Counted from the stretch's first letter, positions 1 to 12,064 are shown. The stretch: 64,000 nt of DNA from Hypericum androsaemum (GCA_963995505.1 OZ023183.1:17728671-17792670); one strand, 5' to 3'. Numbers and translations: made by a program. The notes: generated by a model from the letters alone, not told the origin.

Positions 1-127
1 TGTCCATGGTTTTGTTGAACAACATCAAGTTGTTTGGACTTAACTGAACTGGACTAGCTCACTCTACACATTCATTGATTTTCAACTGTTGCATTGATGA
101 TCTTCAGCTTTTACTTCTGTAAACTAG
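1..127 (+). other. Intron of the RH1-like gene
   Basis: The window opens inside an intron. It ends at a CTAG acceptor at 124-127, after which the helicase frame begins in phase 0 at 128. The upstream exons, which should encode the Q motif, motif I and motif Ia, lie outside the window. Confidence 0.7.
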
Positions 128-2899
128 GTCAAGGATGTCTTTGCGGCGATTGCGCCTTCCGTAGGCCTCTCTGTTGGTTTGGCTGTCGGCCAATCTTCTT
201 TAGCTAATGAAATCTCGGAGCTTGTATCAAAACCTCATCTTGAGGCGGGCATTTGTTATGATCCCGAAGATGTTCCCCAGGAGCCAAAGAGTGCAGTTGA
301 TATATTGGTGGCAACTCCGGGAAGGCTCATGGATCACATCACTTCGACCAGGGGGTTTACGCTAGAGCACCTCCGTTACCTTGTAAGCTGCAGTTACACT
401 ATCATACTTTCTCGTATGAGCTTTCACTGCTAGTTGCATGTTGATAAACTATGATATGTAGGTGGTTGATGAAACGGACCGCTTACTCAGGGAAGCCTAC
501 CAGTCTTGGCTTCCTACTGTTCTCAAAATGGCACATTCTTCTGATGAAAGCCTTATGCCTCATGCTGGCCCTTCTCTCTCTGCATTTGGTCCACTGAGAA
601 CCATAAGAAGATGGTGGGTTGTTTGCGTGGGCATGCTACTTTGATGTTTTATTTAGTAGAAATTGTTTGAACCTTGTAATACCTTCTGACTTGTTGTTAC
701 TGATGTATTGTTGCAGTGGTGTTGAAAGAGGGTTCAAGGGAAAATGCTACCCTAGGCTGGTCAAAATGGTTTTGTCTGCCACATTAACTAAAGATCCAGG
801 GAAACTTGCTCAACTTGATTTGCATCACCCTTTATTTTTGACAACTGGGAAAAGGCGTTATCAGCTCCCCGAAAAATTAGAATCGTACAAGCTGGTAAGT
901 CTTTGGTGCCCTATTGAAAGCGTGAGACTTTTACTTTTGTGTTTGCGAGTTTTAGACTGGACTTCATAGACCAATTATTTTTGTTATTTCATAGCCGTTT
1001 TCTACTCTTTCTGCTACCAAAGCGGAGGTAGTTTATGATGATCATGATGAGAAACTAGAGAAATATGTTTGTTAAGGATTCAGCTGCCACTTCTATAAGA
1101 TTTCATTCGTGGCGAACTCCATGGGAACTGAGAGATTGGGTCATGGAAAAATGAGAGCTCGAAATTACGAGTATGCAAGTACTTCAACTCTGTGAACAAT
1201 GATGTTTTTTCCCAATATTGGGATCCTCAAATCTTCCCATCCAAGACTTTGAAGTTGTATTTTGTTTCTTCATTATTTTTTTCGCACATTGAACAACCCA
1301 TATCATGTAATATAACCAAAATGTAGAAACTTGTTTTGAGCTTGGCTGATTCCCTTTTTAACTGTAGGTAACCAGAATCCCTTGGTTGCTTAATTTAAAT
1401 ACTTTACTCTTTCTATAGATCAAATATTTGCGGGGTAGCCTAACTTCCTATTTTCTTCCTCAGATTTGCGATTCCAAGTTGAAGCCCCTTTACTTGGTCG
1501 CCCTGCTACATAATCTAGGGAAAGAAAAAAGCATAGTTTTCACATCATCCGTGGAGGCAACTCACCGACTGTGCACCTTACTGAACTTTTTTGGTGAACT
1601 AGAGATCAAGATCAAGGAGTACTCAGGTCTTCAACGTCAGTCCCTAAGAAGGTATTAAACTGCTCAAGAGTTGAAATTTTGTCATTATGAACCATTTGCT
1701 GCTTCTTATACTTGGCTGGTTTATTGCTACAACCAAATGCTTGTACCTAACATGTATTGTTTGACTTTTTAGCAAAAAAAGGTATTGTTGCCTAATGCAT
1801 TTCAAACATTTCAAGCTCACTTGTAGGGTTGTATTTGATAAAGCTGAAATATGTTTTGTAGCAAGACATTGACGGCTTTCCGAAACGGTGACATACAAGT
1901 ACTTGTTTCATCTGATGCAATGACTCGTGGAATGGATGTCGAAGGGGTGAGAAATGTCATCAACTATGACATGCCAGCATACATAAAAACCTATATCCAT
2001 CGAGCCGGTAGGACAGCCAGAGCAGGCCAGATGGGCCGTTGCTTTACATTGTTGCGTGACGATGAGGTATGATACCATCTTAACATACTTACTATCTCGT
2101 TACCTCAATTTTTCTTTGATAATAATTTAGAAGTGTTGGAGATAGAGGAAACATTTAGTTCCAAAGCCAACTGGGCAGGTATACGGTGTCTTTCTCATTC
2201 ATTTCATTGGTGTTGTATGGATTCTGAAGCTTATTTTTGAGGAACCCCAATTCTGTCTTCTGTCAGTTTGATCCCAAGTTTTCGTGGTATGTCTTGAGGA
2301 TTTGGTCAACTGAAGAAAGTGGGCTGTTACTGTTACTCTAGGCTAATGCTTCACTTTTTAATCTTTCTGCTAAAAAAATTCAGCACAGAATGGTGTTGTT
2401 AATATTGAAGATTTACTACTGTCACCCGTGCTAATCCATATTATTTATTTTCCAGGAAAAACGGTTTAAGAGAATCTTCCGAAAAGCTGATAATGATTCT
2501 TGTCCTAGTTACTCTGTGCCAGATAGTTCAATCGAGTCTTTTCACTCTGTTTATGTGTCTGGTAATTTCTTCTCTTTCTTTGGTTATTAAATGCTTTGGT
2601 ATATTCTGCGTGAAGACCACTGATTTCTTGTTAACTTGGAGGCATAGAGATACATTTAGGTTTTTTTCCTTGATGTTTGATGCTGTCCTGCATTGTATTG
2701 TAGAGTTTTAAGCTTAATTATGAATCCCCTCTTGCTAATTGTTGTATGTTAAATAATCTGATGATTTTATTATCTTCTAATGACAGCTCTGGAAAAGCTG
2801 AAAGAGAAAGTTGCATCGGAAACGTCCAGGAAGCGTAAAGTTACTCCCAAGGCATCAAGAGCAGGCAAAAGAGAGGGGAAGAAATTGAGGAAGGAATAG
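128..2899 (+). CDS. RH1: DEAD-box ATP-dependent RNA helicase, RH1/DDX51 type (3' part)
   Basis: Seven visible exons at 128-382, 462-613, 717-894, 1464-1651, 1862-2066, 2456-2561 and 2787-2899 splice on GT-AG borders into 398 residues plus a stop. In order they hold ATPGR (motif Ib), VDETD (motif II), SAT (motif III), the helicase C domain with IVFTSS and RGMD, HRAGRTARAG (motif VI), and a lysine-rich tail. DETD in place of DEAD is, as far as I recall, also found in Arabidopsis RH1, so it is a family trait and not damage. By homology to DDX51/Dbp6 it is a nucleolar ATPase probably acting in large-subunit rRNA maturation; that role is inference. The N-terminal part lies before the window. Codon phases agree across all six internal introns, and no frameshift or internal stop is seen. 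Confidence 0.93.
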
Positions 2900-3639
2900 A
2901 AATACTAAGTGAGCAGGTAGCTTGCCGCTTCCCTTATATTTTCTCTTTGCAAACTTCAAATACACAACTTTAGTTGCAGCAACGAATCACCAGATTAATT
3001 TCGTTAATGTCCCCTAGCACATGTTTTAGTAGAAACTACATACCTGTAAGATAGTGATGGTTAACAACACAAGTTTCAATCAATGGAGGGTTGCGTGTTT
3101 GTATATCAGCATTGCTTATTGACCCGAGTTTCCATTTCCATAGTTTTTCGTATATTTTCTCTTTTAAGTTAGTTAGTAACTTGTTGTCTCATGAAACATA
3201 ATCACCTTTGCATTTCTTAATTAGAAACTTAACAGATGCATGAAAAAAGACAACTGATTGCAAAACCAATTTTTCTTCATTTTCCCATGTAGCATAACAT
3301 ACGAAATGGACTTAAAATCCCCTTAAAATATAGTTGCTGCAAAGATATATGAGTAATAGGAATCCGTTGCTCATCGTCATGCAGGTACATGATATGAAGG
3401 AGCTCCAACTCAACATTTTCTAGGTGCCTACTACATCTTGCTGATTGATGGTGGTTTTCCATCTATATACAAAGTGGAAATACACCCTACCATCTTCTCT
3501 CACACCCTATTAGCTAATGCAACTCCCATAGCTGTTCCGCTCGAGTAAAAGAGGGAAAAAAGTGCTGCAAAAATGCACCTCTCAACAAGTCACAGAGATG
3601 CTCCTGAGTCTTAAAAACGTGCCAAATGAACCCGGTAAG
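2900..3639. other. 3' flank of RH1-like gene; no gene seen
   Basis: AT-rich DNA between two convergent genes. It should hold the 3' UTRs of both. The short open frames here have no recognisable family and no splice partners. Confidence 0.5.
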
Positions 3640-3918
3640 TTACTCAGCTTTCGAAGAAACGAATGCTAGTTGGACTTCTCGTTGAAAGTAGTGGGAATCA
3701 GTAGCACCAGCTGCAGCAGAAGTTCTAGTAGCGCAAAGGACTGCCTTAGTTGCAGTAGCTGGTGAATTCAAAGAAGCAGAGCAAGAATCAGCTTGTGGAA
3801 CATCTCGGTCCTCCTCGTTGATCGTATCCAGCATCTTCGACGCCCTCTGCCTCATATCAGAGATGTACTGCGGTGGAGCGACCTCTGTGATGAACCTTGC
3901 AATGCGTGAGTTGGCCAT
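3640..3918 (-). CDS. Small conserved plant protein of unknown function
   Basis: A single-exon frame of 92 residues. The start was placed at the ATG at 3916-3918 because the protein then opens MANSRIARFITEVAPPQ, which I recall as the opening of a family of short plant proteins; the frame stays open another 22 codons upstream, but those residues look like leader translation. The N-terminal half (RIARFITEVAPPQ, then MRQRASKMLDTINEEDRD) looks constrained. The C-terminal half is a low-complexity Ser/Ala/Thr stretch. There is no signal peptide, membrane segment or known domain. It converges on the helicase gene. The function is unknown, and recognition of the family rests on memory of its N-terminus. 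Confidence 0.6.
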   Translation of the reverse strand: MANSRIARFITEVAPPQYISDMRQRASKMLDTINEEDRDVPQADSCSASLNSPATATKAVLCATRTSAAAGATDSHYFQREVQLAFVSSKAE

Positions 3919-3968
3919 CTCAAAGGGTATGTTTAGTTTATAAGTAGGAACTGAACTTGCATGGGTGA

Positions 3969-3980
3969 AGATATATAAAG
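3969..3980 (-). promoter_or_regulatory. TATA-like box of the small-protein gene
   Basis: On the minus strand this reads CTTTATATATC, about 50-60 bases before the chosen ATG. That would give a very short 5' UTR, so it is only a candidate. Confidence 0.35.
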
Positions 3981-3984
3981 GCAA

Positions 3985-5134
3985 GTAATCTCCTTCCTGT
4001 AGATGTAATTACTTCTGTTGCTTAGTGGGGCTTCCTGCTTTCGGTGTTAATTGCATGTGCTTGGCTGTTTGCTAACACCCTTTTGAGATTTTGTGTTTGT
4101 GGGTCCCAGTTGAGATATAGCTCCAATTATGCACTTTCTGGCCTCACTAGGAACAGCCTATGGTTTGCCATATGTTCGGTCTTTGTTATTGCAGAAAAGA
4201 TGGATCATGTTTCTTTACTTTAATACGTTTTCTGCTTTGAAAACAGTTTTGGTTTGACGTGTTTGTTTTTTTGTTTGTTTATACCGTCTCGTATCCGGAC
4301 ATCGACTAATTTAGGTTCGAACTGGATGAGACACGTACTTTGATTGACTTGAGCAAGAACAAAGTCCTTCTACAGGTTTCCTGCATGTTCAGGCATTAGC
4401 TGGCTGTAAAATTTCCCATTATGTAGGTAGGTAGCAGGCAAATTTATGTATGTTCTCTGAATAACCATCGACTGATATCCAACGCTATAACTAAACTGCA
4501 GCAACTTACTACAAAAATAAAAAAATAAAAAAAAACTGCAGCAACTGAGGTCCTTGTGGGTCATAGATCAGCTAAGCCTCCTCCATAGTAACGTGTTTTG
4601 TTTACGAATCTCGAACTCGATTTTGAAGTCAAAGAGAACATGGGATCAGAAGCAAGTTTAATTATTGTATTGCTTTTAATTAAATTTCATGGCTAACTTA
4701 TTTTTCCCTGTCCGGTATTCATAGGATAGACAAATTTGAAGTGGATCATAGACCGTAGCTGAAATGGATCCGCGTGATATCCCTCTATATATTATGGTGC
4801 ACAGCGTCATCTTTTACGTCCACATATGCAATATTTAAGAATTTTAAACAAGATCAAACTTTTCCGTTAATCTCAAAAGCAGCCCAAAATAGAAAATTGA
4901 CCTCCCAATTTTTATTTAGAATTTTGTTCAAGACAATAGTATTTTGGAAATATTGCAAAAATTATATACCAACAAATGTACGGAGGACTGGCAGCACTTG
5001 ATGCCAATTCCTTTTCTCCGTGTCGATTTTTTCCTTTAAATTTTACTCTGTGCGGAATTTTGTCGTGGTCGACTAATTGTAACCCAGTGATCAGTACGGG
5101 ATTTCCCTCGGGGACTCCCAGTATATATAACGCG
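3985..5134. other. AT-rich intergenic DNA, nothing recognised
   Basis: No open frame with a recognisable family, no RNA gene and no clear element ends were found by eye. Confidence 0.5.
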
Positions 5135-5408
5135 CAGTAATTTGATTGATTTTCTTCACAGATAAACACAAGTCTTTTTTAACGTATTTTGTCCTCATTC
5201 ATACGCATCTCGAAAAACTTCCTAAGAGGTCATCCTAAGACTACCCTAAGTCATGCGCATTTAATCAAGATGTGTGCCAGTAATTCGATTGACTGTCTCC
5301 ACAGATAAACACATGTTTTTTCCAATGTATTTTGTCTTCACTCATACGCATCTCGAAAAACTTTCCAAGAGGTCATCTTAAGACTACCCAAGTCATGCGC
5401 ATTTAACC
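5135..5408. repeat. Two-copy tandem repeat, period about 143 bp
   Basis: The block starting with CAGTAATTTGATTGA at 5135 recurs from 5278 with a few substitutions and small indels. Shared marks are ACAGATAAACACA, CATACGCATCTCGAAAAACTT and GTCATGCGCATTTAA. It has no coding content. Confidence 0.85.
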
Positions 5409-7590
5409 TTGCCAGAAAAGAAGGTTCATCTTGTTGGTATGGATAGTCCAAATCAAATCACTTAAGCCTTTCAGGCATAATATATGATTTACAAGGTATC
5501 ACATTCATCCCTCCTTAAATATGCGACGTCCTCATCGTACCAGAATCAGACAATCCCAGAATTTCTCGTATTCGGACGCCTTTGATCCCCGAACCACACC
5601 GTACTAGCCAAGGTATTGCTATGATATCATATGTTGTCACACCTCGAATATAAACATGACAAGTGCCTGAGGTTTAAATACCCCGCTCGACACCAGACTT
5701 TTTTATAAAAAAAACTCAAAATATCTAAAATACTTATTAATTAAAAACAATGTAACTGTCATCAAAATAGATTACCGAAAGTCGATAAAATTAATATTCT
5801 TTATTAATGAAAAGAAAACGTGACGATACATGAAACTGGAGCCCTCTACGAACCTACTCCCAACCCAGAACCCCTCCCGAATGATCTGAAACACATACGA
5901 CTAATGTGAGTTGATTAAACTCAATAAGTGGACCATAAACAAAAATTAGAACCGTAGTAAGGTTTACAAACACACGTACAATGACAAGCTTTTCAGAACA
6001 GAACAGAGGTCGCTTACCCATCTAACTTAGCCATCTAACAGAATAGGACTCCGGAGCCTAACAGATACCATGACGGGATTCTCGTGGGGCACAGATAAAT
6101 AATTTTTCGTTCTTGCGGTGCACGCTTAGATGACAGGAAAGTATCTTATCCACGAGCCCAGACTATTCCCACACTCCTCGTCCTTTCGATTACCCATACT
6201 TAGAGTTACTCGGTAGCCCCTTAATAAGTGCAAATAAACTATGGGGCCCAGAATGATGTGAGAATAATCTCACATGTCAGATACAAAAACCAGAACCAAA
6301 CTGAACCGAGATAAAATATTCAAATCAGAAATCACGAACGGAATGAATAACAGATCAAAAATCAAAAACCGAATTAAGAATCAGACAAATCGAAAATCGG
6401 AGCAACTAGATCATTCAATACAATTCAAAAATCAAAATGACAAAGTACTCACAGAATACATTACTAGAGGAGCCCTTAATCTCAATCCCTAGAGCTTATC
6501 GGTCACTCCACCAACGGTCTACCTAAGGTCATATACGAATTCCATGTTAATTCCTACGGGATGAAATTATGCACTGTCGAGGGAGGAAGGGCAGACGAGA
6601 CTTACCTTTTGGTTTCTACAGTTCTGGCTTGTTCCCTTGACAATACTTCGTCCGTTTGATCACTCTTCCTCCCTTTTGAAAAAATAACTCATGAGTTTCC
6701 TTACAGTATACACAAAACAGATGGACAAGGCGGATTTCATACTTACCCTCTAACTCTAGGAAATCTCTTATGGCCTCGTCTTCTCCCAAAATGTCCTCCT
6801 CGGTCTGGATGTTTCCTTCGTCTACACGGAGAGGGGAAATTTTGTGAGTCTCTTTTGGTGGCAGAAAAAAGAGGACGGTCAGCCATTATTTAAGGCCAAT
6901 ATTCGAGCTAAAACCCTAGTTTTACCCTAATGAGGCTAGGATTACATGGTAAACTTCTCATATAATCTCCAAGTTATTAAAAAAGATTAATTACTACCAA
7001 AACTTAGATAACTTATCAGTTTGATTTTTTGATTCTTACAATATATAAAATCAATTACAAGAAAAAAAATGTACGGAGGGACTATATGGGAACAACATTA
7101 TATTATTTTTGAAACAATAATATTTTTTTAACTACAAAGAGTAGGTAGTAATTTACTCTAATATAATAACATCATGAAGTATCAAAGGACATGTAATCTA
7201 AGTAGTACAAAGTGTTATAAAATTTAAAAAATTCCAAAATTCAAGTCTTGACATATTATAAATCTTCCAAAAAAAAAGACATTGCGAAGTAAACACCGAC
7301 ATCTAGGTGGCAAGTTGATATTGGCTAGAAACTTGCTGTGATCACCAAACTAAACTCGATTTTCGCAATGGTCATGAATACTTTTTTTTATCATGCTGGA
7401 TATTAAACTTGTTTTCAAAATTTAATCCTTGTACATAGAACTTTAATTTTGTAAAAAAGTAAAAGAATTAAGAGAAAATTCTTAACATTTGGGAATTTTT
7501 CTTGAAACTTGGAAATTTTCTTAGAAATTGAAACAACTTACTTCTAAACAATTTTTGCAAAGTAATCAAAATTCTGCCGTCAGGCGTCAA
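5409..7590. other. Intergenic DNA, possible old LTR-type debris
   Basis: Around 5635 the text TGTCACACCTCG resembles the 5' end of some Ty3-type LTRs, and the following 1.3 kb has the look of retroelement leader sequence. I found no matching second LTR, no target duplication and no pol frame, so this is only a suspicion. The last 500 bases are AT-rich and should contain the upstream control region of the cyclin gene. Confidence 0.3.
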
Positions 7591-7591
7591 C

Positions 7592-7600
7592 TATATAAAT
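7592..7600 (+). promoter_or_regulatory. TATA box of the cyclin gene
   Basis: TATATAAAT lies 172 bases before the cyclin ATG, a normal distance for a plant core promoter with a UTR of about 140 bases. Confidence 0.6.
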
Positions 7601-7771
7601 AATAGTTGAACCGTTGACGATGGTGAAAACTATTTTCGTCGTTACTTTTTCGTTGGCAAAGGCCCTACCGTTGGAAGAGTAGCCCGTTTCTTGGCCAAAT
7701 CGTCTTCTCACCCCCGCTTCTTAACACCAGAGTAGAGTAGCCTTTCCTTCCTTCTTCTGGCCTTAAGCAAC

Positions 7772-9734
7772 ATGGCCGACGACGACCAAGAAGATGCACC
7801 CGGAAACAATGACCGCCCCGACGACGACTACGAGGATCTTCTCTGCCATGAGACCCTCGACGAAGAAGAAGAAGAAGAAGAAGATATACCCCGAAACAAT
7901 GACGACTACGGGGACCTTCTCTGCCATGAAACCCTCGAAGATACACCCGTTAACAACGATGACGACTACGAGGACCTTCTCTGCCATGAGACCCTTGAAG
8001 ATACACCCGGCCGCCCCTACGACGAAGAAGAGGCACCGGACCCATTAATTAATGAGATTGCAAGCTTGGCAAGAACAAGGAACACCTGTGCTTGCTGCAA
8101 TCCTATTAGACAGGGAGAGTACGTGAGGTCGATGCTACAAAGAGAGACCGCCCTTGAGTTTGGAAGGTCAATGGTTGATCAGTACTTGGTCGACCCCACT
8201 CGCCCCGAAGCTATCTCCTGGATTCTCAAGGTTTGTTCTTCGTTTTTTTTTCTTTTGCAAGTCTCGAGTTATCGAACCTTTAACAATGCAACAATGTTAA
8301 ACGATACGACAGGCCAGGGGGACGTTCGGCTTCCAGTTCCAAACCGCTTACATGTCCGTGACGTGCTTCGATAGGTTCCTTTCCAAACGGACGACGACCA
8401 TTCCCGACGTAGGATTTATTATTATCATCAAACCTTCTCCTTAATGCCTTTTTGCTTAAATATCATTTCTTGTTAATCTTCTTTTTTTTTTTTCAGGAAG
8501 ATAATCCATGGCTTAATCTTAGAACAATTACAATGGGGTGCGTCTCGTTGACTGTTAAGATGGAGGAGGGCACCTCACGGAAACTACGAGATTACAGGTG
8601 GGAGGGCTACCAAATAGATCCCGAGGATATTAAGAAAGTGGAGTTCGAAATATTTTTCCAATTGGATTGGAACTCGTACTCCGTCTCCCCTTTCGCTTTT
8701 CTCCCTTACTTCATCGCCAACCTCTTTGAGAACCCTCCACCGGACGCCATTCTCCTTACCATTTATGGCTTCATTTTTTCTCTAATGAGAGGTAGTAACC
8801 CACTTATTTATCCACGGGCCATGATATTAACCCGCTTTGATGCTATTATGCTAATTTTATTACCATATGCAGAGGTGAATTTGATGGCTCATCGGCCGTC
8901 AGCAATCGCCGCCGCGGCTGCCATAATAGCGTCGGATCAGAGCTTAAGCAGACGTGCAGTGGAGAGTAGGATGAATCCCATTGTTTGCCCCGATTTTCCT
9001 GACATTGTGAGTTCTCTTTATCATTATTCATTAATCAAAATTGGTTAGGAAAAAAGATCGTATGCTCCTCTTTCACAATGTGGTTAACTTTGTTGGTTGA
9101 CACCAAATGGTATTCGAGACTCACTCATCAATCGATTAATCAGCTTCGAGTCGGACATAATTTTTTTTCATTTAATTAAAATTGGTTAGGAAAAAAGTTT
9201 GTATGCTTCTCTTTCACAATGTGGTAAACTTTGTTGGTTGATACCAAGTGATATTTAGAAAATTAATCGATCAATTAATCAGACTCGAATCGGACATAAT
9301 TTTTTAATGGTGATGAATGTATTTAATGTTGCTGCATTTAATCAAAATTGGTTAGGAAAAAAGTTTGCATGCTTCTCTTTCACAATGTGGTCAACTTTGT
9401 TGGTTGATACTCAGAGAATTACTTGATCAATTAATCAACCTTGAGCCGGATATAATCTATGAATAGTGGTGAACATATTTAACGTTGTTGCATTCCTATG
9501 CAGGAACATGTATTCCGATACTACGAGCTAATGCGGAGGCTGGGAACGGAGGATCTGCGGCAAGCAAACGGAGAAAACACTCCACAGGTTTCGCCTAATG
9601 CAGTAACGCCGGCGAATACACCAGATGATTCTTCGCGTACTTCTTCTGCTACAAGTAGGAGAAGGCTCGATTTTGGTAGCCCAGATCAGCCAAAGGAGAA
9701 GTTTGTAAATGGTAAAGGAAATAAGAAGCAATAG
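7772..9734 (+). CDS. CYCD5: D-type cyclin, D5 class, with three LxCxE motifs
   Basis: Exons 7772-8230, 8313-8408, 8497-8791, 8873-9006 and 9504-9734 splice in frame to 404 residues. The cyclin box begins around residue 130 (EAISWILK) and continues with FQFQTAYMSV and DRFLS, then VKMEE, and a C-terminal cyclin fold with SPFAFLPYF. The tail SRRRLDF resembles the end of Arabidopsis CYCD5;1. D cyclins bind CDKA and direct it to retinoblastoma-related protein through LxCxE. Here LLCHE occurs three times, at residues 23-27, 49-53 and 69-73, inside an acidic repeated N-terminus; one copy is usual. The ATG at 7772 is the first in frame and lies downstream of a TATA box. The box is divergent where D cyclins usually read LSVACLSLAAKMEE, so activity is likely but not certain. 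Confidence 0.9.
9028..9503 (+). repeat. Three tandem units inside the last cyclin intron
   Basis: Near-identical blocks containing AATTGGTTAGGAAAAAAG, CTCTTTCACAATGTGG and ACTTTGTTGGTTGA begin near 9036, 9177 and 9343. The spacings are about 141 and 166 bases. They fill almost the whole intron between exons 4 and 5. Confidence 0.9.
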
Positions 9735-10584
9735 CTTTGGAAGATGCAAAAATACAAAAGCTAGGTGGTGTTGTTTGGAGGAAGAGGACCATATAAAGCT
9801 AGGCTTTTTTAAATAATTTTTTACGATGCTCTATTTAGAGAGAAGACTCTTTCGATTATATTTTTTTAACATTTATAAATTTTAAAATTTCCAGTGAATT
9901 TAAGATCTCCAGCTATTCACTTGGATTTTTTACAGTCAGTTCATTCAAGTGGCTATTCACTTGGGTTTTTTGCATATTTATTTTTTTGTTTGGCTGGATA
10001 TATGCTTAGTTTCCAATTTTATTTTCGGGATTCTGATTCTTTTTCCCGGGTTTCTCTCTAGGATTTACGATATCTTTTTTATGGTACCATGCAACTTTGT
10101 GATTTTATTGTACTTTTCTCCCACGGTGGCCAAACTCCCAAATCAATATTTAATTATACTGTATTTTAATCACAACTTAGACTTCTTCGTTAGATCGTTT
10201 GATCAATCTATCTGTTGGATAAGATAAATCAACCTATTGCAAGTTTATATGAAATTTAAATAGCACGCAATTATAAATATTCTTGTACTCAACATTATTT
10301 TTTTCCTGAAAATTTTGTTTAAATATCAAACAATGACTGTTCACATATACAATATCGTAATTGATTTTTTATGGTGAAAATATTATAAGAATAATATGCT
10401 AAAAATAGTTAAATACTCGATCAGATTTTTTTAAAAAAGATATAAAAAATGTTGAGGGAAATTATAACAACCACCGAACGCAATAAAAACACATCCGGTA
10501 ATTTCCAAAACAAGATGGGCACTTGGATTCTCTAAATAGTAAACACCTATTACTTAAACCCTAAACCCACAAATTATTACACCA
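9735..10584. other. 3' UTR of the cyclin gene, then AT-rich intergenic DNA
   Basis: No gene or element end was recognised before the MULE target duplication at 10585. Confidence 0.5.
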
Positions 10585-10593
10585 AACTAGAAA

Positions 10594-11754
10594 GGGGTAA
10601 TTGTCTTCAGGTCCCAGAGTTATGTCGTAATTAAGGCTAGGGTCTCTGCTATTCAAAATATTATTTTGTCGTCCTTGTGTTTTGTAAAATGTTGGTCTCA
10701 GATCCCTAGTCTCCAATTTTCTTTTTTTGTCATATGAAATTACTTTTATGCCCTTGAAAAAAAATAAAATAAAAAATTCCATCTTCAATCTTGAAACAAA
10801 CTTTGAACATGAAGACATAAAAACCCAGAAAATACTCAAATCCGGCTAACAACACCAATTAGATCATTTCACTAACAACACTCAGATTCCATCCCGACCC
10901 CAACTACCGCCAAGGCGACCCCGGGCCCTGTTGACGTCGTCGCCAGGCTCCAGTCACAGGACCCGCTAATCAGAAACCGTACAGTCACAATCCTGGTCCG
11001 GTCCACCGCCGCTGCCCTGAGCTTCTTTGCTTGCAGCTTTGACAACGGCGTCCTTGTCGTCCTCGACTCCGGATCCTCCCCCCTCCTCTTGATTCCAGAA
11101 ATTAAGAACATCAACAACCCAGAATCACCATCTCGAACAAGAGAAGGACGGTGAGAGGTCTTTTTACGAGGCGGAGAATTAACTTCGTGGACCAGAGAGA
11201 GAGGGAGGGCGAAGGAAGAGAACGACGGCGAGGGATTGACGACGACAGCGACGACGGCGAGGGATCTGGGTTCTGGTTTCCTCCTGCCATCGCGGGATGG
11301 GTCCGGTGAGTTCGTGAGGATGCGTGGAGCAGGGATGAGGCCGGAGAGGTTGTTGTGGGAGAGGAAGACGAGGCGAAGGCCGGTGAGGTTGGAGAGGGAG
11401 GACGTCGGGGCGAGGACGGAGAGGGATTCGAGGACGAGACGGTTGAGTGGGTCGGTGCAGGGTGTTCGCCATTTCTGGGTTGGGGTTTTGTTGTGGTCGG
11501 TGAAGTTGGGGTTTTGTTGTGGTCGCCAGAAATGTGTTCAAAGGTTGAGAGGTTGAAGATGAATGTTCAAATATTAAAGATGAGTTTTTTATTTTTTAGC
11601 TAAGGGTATAAAGGTCATTTCATATGAAAAAAATCAAAAATCAACAACTAGAGATCTGAGACAACATTTTTACTAAAAACAGGAACGGAAAAATGATATT
11701 TTGAATAGCAAGAACCCTAACTTAATTACGACAGATATCTGAGGGCAATTACCC
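10594..11754. mobile_element. Pack-MULE-like element with LRR kinase fragment
   Basis: Inverted terminal repeats of about 170 bases start GGGGTAATTGTCTTCAGG on the left, and the right end reads GGGTAATTGCCCTCAGA on the other strand. The 9-bp sequence AACTAGAAA flanks both ends exactly (10585-10593 and 11755-11763), the hallmark of Mutator-like insertion. The interior (10860-11560) is GC-rich and gene-like but encodes no transposase, so the element is non-autonomous. Confidence 0.88.
11280..11474 (-). pseudogene. Captured fragment of an LRR receptor kinase gene
   Basis: The minus-strand frame from 11474 reads through CTDPLNRLVL, SNLTGL and RLVFLSHNNLSGLIP. That is the pattern of the N-terminal region and first leucine-rich repeats of plant LRR receptor-like kinases. 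No signal peptide, transmembrane segment or kinase follows. It lies wholly within the MULE, so it is best read as a captured gene piece. A second GC-rich part at 10870-11120 may be another piece of the same donor, but I could not assign it. Confidence 0.6.
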
Positions 11755-11779
11755 AACTAGAAATGCCCACCGACCTGTA

Positions 11780-12055
11780 CCGGGGGCAGATTTGGTGGGG
11801 ACTGAGGTAGTCCCCAAACATAGGGACTAACTCAAACCAATATTACTACACATTCAAACCAATATCATTTCACCTGCAAACCAATATCACTTCATATGTA
11901 AACCAGCGTCTTGCAAACCAATATCACTTCACATGCAAACCAATATCACCTGATAGGTTATTGACCATCAGATTTAAAGATAATCAAATCGGACAACCCA
12001 AAATGTAGTCCCCACCTATGGACAAATTTTCTTTATTCCCTACTCAATACAGTCT
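11780..12055 (-). mobile_element. Short non-autonomous element, copy 1
   Basis: The same sequence occurs in the opposite orientation at 58501-58742. Shared ends are AGACTG(T/G)ATTGAG and CCACCAAATC(T/C)GCCCC. Both copies have direct repeats at their edges, here CGACCTGTA at 11771-11779 and 12056-12064. The interior is made of short units around AAACCAATATCACTTCACATG. Terminal inverted repeats are not obvious, so the class is open; a non-TIR MULE or a hAT derivative would fit the 8-9 bp duplications. Confidence 0.75.
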
Positions 12056-12064
12056 CGACCTGTA

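Noticed and set aside
5635..6980. A full Ty3-type LTR or element
   Set aside because: Only an LTR-like opening was seen; no partner LTR, target duplication or coding region could be found.
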